A stretch of 9,063 bases of DNA from Coprothermobacter sp. (lineage in GTDB: Bacteria > Coprothermobacterota > Coprothermobacteria > Coprothermobacterales > Coprothermobacteraceae). The notes under the pieces were generated by a model. That model was given only the letters and a program-made list of their open reading frames with translations. It did no database searches and was not told the origin of the DNA. The stretch spans positions 1 through 9,063 of the forward strand of contig DUSQ01000055.1 in NCBI GenBank assembly GCA_012842545.1, in the 5' to 3' direction. This document shows, in pieces, positions 1 to 5,241 of the stretch (the stretch's first letter is position 1; each line of letters begins with the position of its first letter). Position numbers and translations under genes: made by a program.

Positions 1-620
1 CCGTACTCAAAATACAAACCGAAGATGCCAGCAGCGGTGTAGCAAATATCCAAGGCAGCGGAACCCAGTCTTCTTATGTCCATGATTTCAGGATAAACGC
101 TCATGAGAAGCTGGGTGATCCATTCTACCTTGTCACGGAACTTAAATGGCAAAGCTGTGGCAACCAAAGTGTCCTTTAGAGGCTCCTGACTTACAAAAAT
201 GCGCTCATCATTCAGGTAAGCGCCTTTGCCAATCTGGGCATGGTAAAGCTCCTCCAAGACCGGGTTGTAAACCACACCTCCTTTGGGCTGCTTATCTCCT
301 GTGAAAATACCAATGCTGACACAGAACTGCGGTATGCCCATGGCAAAGTTGTTCGTGCCATCCAAGGGGTCAATGACCAACAGTGGGTCTCCCTTGATGG
401 AAAAATGTTCTTCCTCAGCAATGAACCCAGCACCAGGGAATGCCTTGCTCAGCTGTTCCACGATGAACTCCTGGACCGCTGTGTCGTATTCCGTGATAAG
501 GTCGTGAGCTGACTTTTGCTCCACTTCAAACCGCTCTCTGAAACCCGACCGGAGAATGTCTCCAGCTTTTAAAACCGTGGAAATAACAGTGTTCATGAGA
601 ATTTCGTCTGCACTCTTCAT
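1..620 (-). CDS. Inositol monophosphatase family protein (3' end outside the window)
   Basis: This is a Mg2+-dependent sugar-phosphate phosphatase of the inositol monophosphatase fold (IMPase/SuhB/archaeal FBPase-like family). The 206 visible residues contain the family's metal site: the acidic pair E69-E70 in FIAEEEH, and D84 and D87 in the signature VIDPLDGTNNF. The typical RRLGSAALDICYTAAG segment follows near residues 183-198. Homologues run to about 250-270 residues, so the final WDxAAG motif with the last metal-binding Asp should lie just beyond position 1. The start chosen is ATG at 618-620; ATG at 594-596 (residue 9) is also possible. Neither has a visible Shine-Dalgarno sequence. Substrate cannot be told from sequence: inositol-1-phosphate, fructose-1,6-bisphosphate and other sugar phosphates occur in the family. 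It lies 129 nt downstream of the YihY-like gene on the same strand. Confidence 0.93.
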   Translation of the reverse strand, partial: MKSADEILMNTVISTVLKAGDILRSGFRERFEVEQKSAHDLITEYDTAVQEFIVEQLSKAFPGAGFIAEEEHFSIKGDPLLVIDPLDGTNNFAMGIPQFCVSIGIFTGDKQPKGGVVYNPVLEELYHAQIGKGAYLNDERIFVSQEPLKDTLVATALPFKFRDKVEWITQLLMSVYPEIMDIRRLGSAALDICYTAAGIFGLYFEY

Positions 621-749
621 AATTTAAATGATACTATATGAATGTGCTCCTGCTTGCCTGCTTTGCCGAAGCCGTCGTGGGTAAGCAACTCGGAAACACA
701 AACACGTTATTGGTCTGTGCCTCCATGGGATTTATGGGCAGAGCCCCGG

Positions 750-1616
750 TCACGACTCCCTGTTGCAGCTGCTGTCTCCGTTTGTAGCATTGCCACTTGG
801 TGCTACATTGAGAAACCTTTTTATTCCCTGTTCGTGGTTTGGCTGCCGGGTGGTGGCGTCACCACCACGACCATTAGAATCGCCATTGCTTGCAGTGGAA
901 CCATTGTTGTTCTGGTTACTACCAATTAAGGAAAGTAGTTCCCAACCGAGTAAAATCACATAAGCCAGGACGTAGTACCAAAACAGCACAACGGGTATGG
1001 CTGATGCCACTTTGAAAACGATGCTGGTGCTGACCTGCTTGATGTAGAAGTTCACAATTTTGCTAACCACATACCAAATGACCGACTGACCCGCACCCAC
1101 AACCAAGGCGTATTTAGTGTTCACCTTGCCGTCCAAAAACACATTGAAGCCCCCAAACAGGACTGCATAAAACAAAAGATTATAAATCCAAGATGGTAAG
1201 TGCTCCAGGAACAAACCCACCACGGTATAGCCCCACACAGAGAAAGCCAAAATCAGTATGAAGGCAAAGGAGAGCAGTCTTATTGTGAGGGTGGAACGCC
1301 TTTCTCGCTTAGCAATGACTGTGGCAGCGTGTTCCAGTGAAGCGAAAATATTGGTGCTACCCCAAGCAAGTGGAATGAGCAGGAACCAAGACCATTTTGC
1401 GCTAATGGTGAGCGACGTAATCACGGGCTTTAGAAGTTCTTCATAATCCGGTGACAGGTACTTTAGCACGGTGAAGCTGACCTGATCCCCAAAAAGCAGG
1501 AACAAAAACAAGGTCAGAGCCGCCGTTGAGAAAAACATGAAGTAAGAGAAAGCACCCGCAAAGAACCCCAAATCGTCTTTGCTAATCTTGTAAACTATTT
1601 TCTTAATGAGCTCCAT
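750..1616 (-). CDS. YihY/BrkB family inner-membrane protein with low-complexity C-terminal tail
   Basis: This is a 288-residue integral membrane protein that fits the YihY/BrkB (formerly RNase BN-like) family, whose molecular role is not established. About six hydrophobic segments are visible, near residues 17-43, 72-96, 112-137, 142-160, 168-192 and 203-231. The last contains the family-like pattern VVLFWYYVLAYVILLGWELL. Similarity is from recognition of pattern only and the protein is divergent. Residues 233-288 form a hydrophilic tail very rich in Asn, Ser and Gly, with no relation to the family core. The DNA coding for the tail contains two stem-loops (783-807 and 849-866). The start is ATG at 1614-1616 with a weak purine-rich GAAAGAG before it. 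The gene follows degV on the same strand after a 169-nt spacer, so it may have its own promoter or be read through from the rpmH cluster. Confidence 0.75.
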   Translation of the reverse strand: MELIKKIVYKISKDDLGFFAGAFSYFMFFSTAALTLFLFLLFGDQVSFTVLKYLSPDYEELLKPVITSLTISAKWSWFLLIPLAWGSTNIFASLEHAATVIAKRERRSTLTIRLLSFAFILILAFSVWGYTVVGLFLEHLPSWIYNLLFYAVLFGGFNVFLDGKVNTKYALVVGAGQSVIWYVVSKIVNFYIKQVSTSIVFKVASAIPVVLFWYYVLAYVILLGWELLSLIGSNQNNNGSTASNGDSNGRGGDATTRQPNHEQGIKRFLNVAPSGNATNGDSSCNRES

Positions 1617-1785
1617 TTTTCTCTTTCAATACCGATAAGTGGTCAGCACACCGCTCATTAGAACTGTGCAGCAGCTTTGATTAGCGAACCGCGTGCTTCA
1701 CCTGTAAGCTGTGAGCCCAGGGAGGCATCCAAAAGGAGGACACCACCCCAAAAGCCGAACCGTGTGCATGCATTAGCAGTTTTGC
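1617..1785 (-). other. Structured spacer between degV and the YihY-like gene
   Basis: This 169-nt spacer holds two stem-loops. In hairpin A, 1724-1730 pairs with 1738-1744 around a 7-nt loop, extended by GGG 1720-1722 with CCC 1746-1748. As minus-strand RNA its imperfect positions are G-U pairs; as plus-strand RNA the same positions would be A-C mismatches. The structure therefore favours a transcript in the direction of degV and yihY. In hairpin B, 1695-1701 pairs with 1711-1716 with one bulged base. Neither is followed by a clear U-tract, so neither is a good intrinsic terminator. They may belong to the degV 3' end or to the leader of the YihY-like gene. Confidence 0.4.
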
Positions 1786-2634
1786 TCAAAGCAATACCTT
1801 CATGGGCACACCGAACAGTGCCAGTAGATCCGGGCCCAGGTGAGTGCCAATAACAGGGCCGAGCCTGAGCACGTCTTGCCGCTTCATGTGATTCTCTTCA
1901 AGAAACTGCTCCAGCACGTGGACCTCATCAAAATTGTCGGACCACACAATGTCCAAAAACAACTGTTCATCACCAAAGTTCTTTATCATGAACTGAGGCA
2001 TTTCTTTTATGGCTGCCTTTCGCCCGCGTACCACTTTGTAGGAATTCACCATGCCATCGTCCACAAAAAGTAGCGGCTCAAAACGAAGTAGGTTACCCGC
2101 CAAAGCCTGAGCTTTTCCAATTCTGCCACCCTTTGCCAAGTGCTCAATGGATGCCAGAAAAATGGTTTGGTAAGCGTCACGGACCTTCAGCAGGTGGTTT
2201 ATGACCTCATCCAAGTTCCAACTCAGGTCGATGGCTTTCAACGTTTCCAAAATCATGCGGTAAGGGCCTGCGGCAACAGATTTTGTATCAATGGCAACAA
2301 ATCTGCCATTGAACTCGCCCTCCAACATCTTTGCCTCTTCATAGGTCACAGAAAAATGCTTTGACAGCCAAATGCCGATGACGTTATCGTTCCCCTCATT
2401 TAGAAGTTCATTAATGGCACTTCTTACTTCCTCGATGGGGGCAGCTGAAGTAGTTGGAATTTGTTTATTCTCACGCAGGTGTTTGTAAAACTGATCCCAA
2501 TCCACCTCGGTAAGTTCTTTGTAGCTCTTGTCCCCCTTGTTGATGCGCAGTTCCACCACTCTCGTGTGTTCCAAAGGCTCAGGGGCATAAGCCGAGCTGT
2601 CAAAAACAACTCCGATCCTGCTCCTATTACTCAT
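1786..2634 (-). CDS. DegV family fatty-acid-binding protein
   Basis: DegV proteins bind a fatty acid; in Firmicutes the FakB members present it to the kinase FakA for phosphorylation. At 282 residues this has the usual length. Family landmarks are the N-terminal VVFDSSAYAP (8-18), IPTTSAAPIEEV (59-70, the usual TSxPS region), HLAKGGRIGKAQAL (165-178) and the C-terminal GPVIGTHLGPD (259-269), whose His265 matches the conserved head-group-binding His. The usual SGTY segment reads SVTY (95-98). The start is ATG at 2632-2634, preceded by GGGGAGAGGAAAAGAG, and overlaps the jag stop by 8 nt, which suggests translational coupling. An in-frame start 24 codons upstream would lie far inside jag and add unrelated sequence. 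No fakA-like gene is visible here. Confidence 0.93.
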   Translation of the reverse strand: MSNRSRIGVVFDSSAYAPEPLEHTRVVELRINKGDKSYKELTEVDWDQFYKHLRENKQIPTTSAAPIEEVRSAINELLNEGNDNVIGIWLSKHFSVTYEEAKMLEGEFNGRFVAIDTKSVAAGPYRMILETLKAIDLSWNLDEVINHLLKVRDAYQTIFLASIEHLAKGGRIGKAQALAGNLLRFEPLLFVDDGMVNSYKVVRGRKAAIKEMPQFMIKNFGDEQLFLDIVWSDNFDEVHVLEQFLEENHMKRQDVLRLGPVIGTHLGPDLLALFGVPMKVLL

Positions 2635-3310
2635 CTCTTTTCCTCTCCCCTTGTTTATATTCGGCATTGGCGCCACTTTTGTTTCCTTGATCTTTACCAC
2701 TGTCACTTCCTGCCCCAGTTCTCAAGAATATTTGCACACGCCTGTTGGGATCATAACCCGTACTCTTGCTTTCAAAGGCAGGATACTTCTCGCTTACAAT
2801 GCGGTGAATTTCTCGGCGCTCCCACCTGAGCATGGGCGGCAATGTGGCCGGGCGCTTAGTCTTTCTTGTTTTTTGTACGCTTTGTTCCACCATGTCCTCC
2901 AACTGGCTGATGCGCTTCTGCTTGTAATTCATCACATCCACATCCACGTGGGCGATTTCAGGAAAGCGCACACGAATAATGTAACGCACAAAGCTCTCAA
3001 AGGTGTCCAAAAAGGAGCCATGCTTCCCAATGAGAACTCCCAAATCTTCACCGTCCACCCTTATGTGAAGCTGGTCATCTATTTGTTCAGCGTGTACGCT
3101 ACCTGTTTTCCCCATGGCTTTAAGAAGGGCGCTAACCAGCTGTTCAGCCACCGATTCAGGAGAAATCACCCAAGCTTTTATAACTACTTCGTTGCGCAGA
3201 AGGCCCCTCTTTTCAGAAATAACCTCGTATTCCAATTCATCTGACCCGTAATACTGTCTTGCCTTTTCTAAAGCCTGCTCAACACTTTCCCCGATGAACT
3301 CCATAACCAA
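2627..3310 (-). CDS. jag: Jag/KhpB (EloR) family RNA-binding protein, Jag-N + KH + R3H
   Basis: This is a cytosolic RNA-binding protein that commonly follows yidC (spoIIIJ). In streptococci the homologue KhpB/EloR acts with KhpA in RNA binding and control of cell elongation. All three domains can be seen in 227 residues. The Jag-N domain is at 3-50 (EFIGESVEQALEKARQYYG). The KH domain spans about 52-125 with the nucleic-acid loop GVLIGKHG (91-98). The R3H domain spans about 140-197 with RREIH (165-169) and DPNRRVQIF. A hydrophilic Lys/Gly/Ser-rich tail of about 30 residues follows. The start taken is TTG at 3308-3310, 6 nt after GGGGAGG. ATG at 3302-3304, two codons in, is the alternative but sits 12 nt from the same site. 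The gene is preceded by a terminator-like hairpin and overlaps degV by 8 nt. Confidence 0.93.
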   Translation of the reverse strand: MVMEFIGESVEQALEKARQYYGSDELEYEVISEKRGLLRNEVVIKAWVISPESVAEQLVSALLKAMGKTGSVHAEQIDDQLHIRVDGEDLGVLIGKHGSFLDTFESFVRYIIRVRFPEIAHVDVDVMNYKQKRISQLEDMVEQSVQKTRKTKRPATLPPMLRWERREIHRIVSEKYPAFESKSTGYDPNRRVQIFLRTGAGSDSGKDQGNKSGANAEYKQGERKRDE

Positions 3311-3333
3311 TATGCACCTCCCCTGCGTATTAC

Positions 3334-3384
3334 CAAAAAGAAGAAGAACAGAGAAAGTAGCACGTTAACACAGCTCTGTTCTCC
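3334..3384 (-). terminator. Terminator-like hairpin between yidC and jag (possible attenuator)
   Basis: Read on the minus strand, GAACAGAG (3381-3374) pairs with CTCTGTTC (3353-3346). The stem extends by further pairs, one a G-U, to about 11 bp, with a loop of 20 nt. It is followed at once by the U-rich run TTCTTCTTTTT (3345-3335). It lies in the only sizeable gap of the rpmH cluster, 36 nt before the jag start, so it could reduce transcription into jag-degV. The long loop makes it weaker than a classical terminator. No start-proximal antiterminator partner was identified. Confidence 0.45.
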
Positions 3385-3468
3385 TTCCCCGAAACTTCAC
3401 ACGTTTTCACATGAGCAAATACGGGCAAACCCACGACGCATTGCAGTGTTCTTCTGCTCCTGTCATTA

Positions 3469-4134
3469 TCATTTTTGAACAGCTGCAGCATTCTTTTCAG
3501 CATACTGCCTCTCAACCATTTTGCGTATGACGAAGGATTCCAGAATGCTTATGAGAGAGAATGCCATCCAGTACAGAGCCACTCCAAACGGGAAACTGCG
3601 AGCAATCCAGCCTATCATGATGACGAAGACCCACATCATCATGTTCTGCTGACGCTGCATGGCAGGATCATTGGTGGCTTGGCTGGTGAACTTAAACTGA
3701 AAGTAAGTAACCAAAACCATGGCGATGACCGTGATCCACGTTGGATCTGGCTTGCTAATATCAGGAACCCACAAAAACGGCAATCCCTTGAAGTTTGGAT
3801 TTTGAACAAGTGAGCCATAAAGCCCAAAGAAAATGGGGATTTGCAAAAGGGGCAGCAAACAACCAATCAGCGGATTAACGCCGTGTTCTTTGTAAAGCTT
3901 TGACTGTTCCTGAGCTGCTTGTTGTGGATCGTTCTTGTACTTCTTTGCAATTTCCTGAAGTTCACCTTGGATGCGGCTAATGACAAAGCTGGTGCGCAGT
4001 TGTGCATAGGTCAGTGGCTCCAAAATCAACTTGAGCAAAATGGTCATGATGATGATGTCCACCGGGTAGTTGGGCACCACGCTGTACAGCCAGTTTAGGA
4101 TCATGGTGAAGAAGTTGCTTATACTTTGAACCAT
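3469..4134 (-). CDS. yidC: Membrane protein insertase YidC/Oxa1/SpoIIIJ
   Basis: YidC inserts and folds membrane proteins, alone or with SecYEG. This is the short form (221 residues) without the large periplasmic domain of Gram-negative YidC. No lipoprotein signal peptide (LxxC) is seen, unlike Bacillus SpoIIIJ. Membrane segments lie near residues 24-44, 86-108, 133-150, 165-180 and 183-203. The cytoplasmic hairpin (about 50-82) contains KKYKNDPQQ and LYKEHGVNPL, followed by the typical PLLQIPIFFGLY. The positive residue of the first membrane segment, Arg in SpoIIIJ, appears to be Lys35 here (TILLKLILEPLT). The start is ATG at 4132-4134, overlapping yidD by 16 nt. The nearest GGAG is 13 nt upstream, so translation may depend on coupling. 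It sits in the classic order yidD-yidC-jag. Confidence 0.96.
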   Translation of the reverse strand: MVQSISNFFTMILNWLYSVVPNYPVDIIIMTILLKLILEPLTYAQLRTSFVISRIQGELQEIAKKYKNDPQQAAQEQSKLYKEHGVNPLIGCLLPLLQIPIFFGLYGSLVQNPNFKGLPFLWVPDISKPDPTWITVIAMVLVTYFQFKFTSQATNDPAMQRQQNMMMWVFVIMIGWIARSFPFGVALYWMAFSLISILESFVIRKMVERQYAEKNAAAVQK

Positions 4135-4385
4135 AGAATTTTCACGTCTCCTTTCTTTGGTACGGGGTCATAACCCCCTGGAAAAAGTGGATTACAGGTA
4201 AGAACGCGTTTAAAAGCGAGCAACGAGCCCCAAACCAAGCCATGCTCCGCTACAGCTTGCTCCCAGTACACAGAACAAGTAGGCGTGTGCCTGCAAACAG
4301 GACCAGGTAGAACCAATTGCCGCACTGTTCTATAGAACTGCAGAACAATGTGGACTATTTTTACCGCCAGCCCATTGCCATTCAT
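4119..4385 (-). CDS. yidD: Membrane protein insertion efficiency factor YidD
   Basis: YidD is a small membrane-associated protein that assists YidC-dependent insertion. The 88 residues show an amphipathic N-terminal stretch (8-28) and then the full family signature: CRHTPTCSVYWEQAVAEHG (31-49) and KRVLTCNPLFPGGYDPVP (59-76), with Cys31, Cys37 and Cys64. The start at ATG 4383-4385 has AAAGGAG 7 nt upstream, inside the rnpA coding region. This produces a 56-nt overlap with rnpA in another frame. Such an overlap is long, but the ribosome-binding site supports it and no later standard start fits as well. The 3' end overlaps yidC by 16 nt. Confidence 0.95.
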   Translation of the reverse strand: MNGNGLAVKIVHIVLQFYRTVRQLVLPGPVCRHTPTCSVYWEQAVAEHGLVWGSLLAFKRVLTCNPLFPGGYDPVPKKGDVKILWFKV

Positions 4386-4695
4386 GAAAGAGCTCCTTTA
4401 CCTTGCTGCGCCAAATTTTCTCCTCCACATTGAGCAAAGAAGAACGGGGCAGAATGATGAAATAACCAGAAGGCAGGTGATCGCGGTTCTCCGCCCAAGC
4501 TTCCAAAAGAAGTCTTCTAATGCGGTTCCGCCTCACCGCATTGCCAAAACGCTTACTGACCACAACTGCCACTTTTTGCTCAGAAGCTGGCAAGAAGTAA
4601 ACAACCACGTAGTCTGAACGCACCACGCTGCCTTCTTTGTAAACCCGAGAAAAGTTCTTCTTGCCTTTTAGACGCAATGAACGCCGCAGTGCCAT
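4330..4695 (-). CDS. rnpA: Ribonuclease P protein component
   Basis: This protein binds the RNase P RNA and helps it recognise the 5' leader of pre-tRNA. At 121 residues it is of normal length. It has the N-terminal substrate-binding face (FSRVYKEGSVVRSDYVVVYFLP, 15-36), the core VAVVVSKRFGNAVRRNRIRR (42-61) that includes the RNR motif, and the final helix region (KIWRSKVKELFHEW, 93-106). The start ATG at 4693-4695 overlaps the rpmH stop in TAATG. No other start lies between it and the in-frame stop at 4738-4740, so the start is firm and its translation is probably coupled to rpmH. The RNase P RNA gene is not in this window. Confidence 0.97.
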   Translation of the reverse strand: MALRRSLRLKGKKNFSRVYKEGSVVRSDYVVVYFLPASEQKVAVVVSKRFGNAVRRNRIRRLLLEAWAENRDHLPSGYFIILPRSSLLNVEEKIWRSKVKELFHEWQWAGGKNSPHCSAVL

Positions 4696-4832
4696 TAACG
4701 GGGAACCAGTCTGTGACGTCCTTTCTGTCGCCGACGTTTAATAACCTTCCTGCCGCCAGGTGTGGACATTCTTGCAAAGAACCCGTGCGTTTTTCTCCGA
4801 TACCTTTTGCTCGGCTGATAGGTTGCCTTCAC
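4695..4832 (-). CDS. rpmH: 50S ribosomal protein L34
   Basis: Ribosomal protein L34 is a short, very basic protein of the large subunit. The 45-residue translation begins KATYQPSKRYRRKTHGFFAR after the initiator and continues with PGGRKVIKRRRQKGRHRL, matching the family from end to end (usual length 44-47). The start is GTG at 4830-4832, preceded by AAAGGAG with 9 nt spacing. The stop TAA shares one base with the rnpA start codon. The gene is easily missed because of its size and GTG start. It is the first recognisable gene of the leftward cluster and has a 230-nt unannotated stretch plus a structured element upstream of it. Confidence 0.97.
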   Translation of the reverse strand: MKATYQPSKRYRRKTHGFFARMSTPGGRKVIKRRRQKGRHRLVPR

Positions 4833-5062
4833 TGCTATCTACTCCTTTCACAAAGTAATCATGATAATGACGATGATGACTCATTGTTGTACTTCGTCTA
4901 CGTTCGCGTCTTTTCATCTTTCTTTTTGCTTCACTTTACCAGTCTCACTGATGCAGGCGCCTTATTTAAGCTCAGATTACTCATTACACAGTCTTTACAC
5001 TGTGCCCTTCCATTCTTAGCTCGACATGCGGCGAGCCGCGCCTTTGTGTGAAACCCATATAA

Positions 5063-5181
5063 ATGCTAACCAGCTTCGTCACGCTCAAACCCCGCACATG
5101 AACTCGTGGACGAACCTATCCACGTGTGCGGCGGTGCATACCAAGTTATGAACCTTTCTCAAACTTGGTGCAGGTTAGCAT
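5063..5181 (-). ncRNA. Candidate structured RNA or 5' leader element (three-way junction)
   Basis: The two ends pair perfectly: ATGCTAACC (5063-5071) with GGTTAGCAT (5173-5181). Inside are two more helices. One is CCGCACA 5092-5098 with TGTGCGG 5125-5131, capped by GTGGA 5106-5110 with TCCAC 5119-5123. The other is ACCAAGTT 5140-5147 with AACTTGGT 5162-5169, continued after a 2-nt bulge by 5135-5137 with 5170-5172. On the minus strand both terminal loops contain AGGTTC. Strand is assigned as minus because a perfect TATAAT (5191-5186) would place the transcript start near 5179, at the first helix. It matches no riboswitch or RNA family I know. It could be an rpmH leader or a separate small RNA; a DNA-level role is also possible. 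Confidence 0.45.
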
Positions 5182-5195
5182 ATAAATTATATACT
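5165..5195 (+). promoter_or_regulatory. Candidate promoter for the alcohol dehydrogenase gene
   Basis: On the plus strand TTGGTG (5165-5170) and TATATA (5188-5193) are 17 nt apart, with TATACT (5190-5195) as an alternative -10. Both hexamers are imperfect. The site lies about 47 nt before the start codon and overlaps the leftward -10 candidate, so the two directions might compete. Confidence 0.3.
5179..5191 (-). promoter_or_regulatory. Candidate -10 element for leftward transcription towards rpmH
   Basis: The minus strand reads TATAAT at 5191-5186, a perfect -10 hexamer, predicting initiation near 5179. No good -35 hexamer is present at 16-18 nt spacing (AAATGT at 17 nt), so the promoter would need help or rely on the -10. 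It is the best leftward promoter candidate upstream of rpmH. Confidence 0.35.
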
Positions 5196-5241
5196 AAAAC
5201 CTGAGACGACATTTTTGTTGAGCGCTTGGAGGTGAAGGTGA

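Larger units (their letters stand above)
4833..5241. other. Divergent non-coding spacer between rpmH and the alcohol dehydrogenase gene
   Basis: This is 409 nt with no convincing protein gene. It contains, from left to right: a CAT-rich low-complexity run (4859-4892); a 6-bp hairpin CACAGT/ACTGTG (4987-5004); a small hairpin GCGG/CCGC (5028-5039), which competes with a GCTCG/CGAGC pairing; the three-way-junction element 5063-5181; and an A+T-rich promoter zone around 5181-5200 that can be read in both directions. A 59-codon frame on the minus strand (4738-4917) runs into rpmH and is not supported as a gene. No DnaA-box cluster was found, so I do not call an origin here. Confidence 0.6.

Noticed and set aside
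638..787. Plus-strand short frame with a hydrophobic start (MNVLLLACFAEAVVGKQ)
   Set aside because: No Shine-Dalgarno sequence; it overlaps the end of the YihY-like gene on the other strand and shows only Cys/Pro-rich sequence after the first residues.
1690..1773. Minus-strand 30-residue frame in the degV-yihY spacer
   Set aside because: No ribosome-binding site, and it coincides with stem-loops that explain the sequence better.
2635..2706. Longer degV start adding 24 residues
   Set aside because: The extension lies within jag, is Lys-rich and unrelated to the family, and ATG 2634 has a clear ribosome-binding site and normal protein length.
4677..5051. Plus-strand 124-codon open frame antisense to rpmH and its upstream region
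   Set aside because: It starts inside rnpA, runs antisense to the certain rpmH gene, has no ribosome-binding site and its translation has no recognisable domain.
4833..5241. Possible replication origin near rpmH
   Set aside because: Only isolated, imperfect DnaA-box-like words (such as CTATCCACG near 5116-5124); no cluster, and no dnaA or dnaN in the window.
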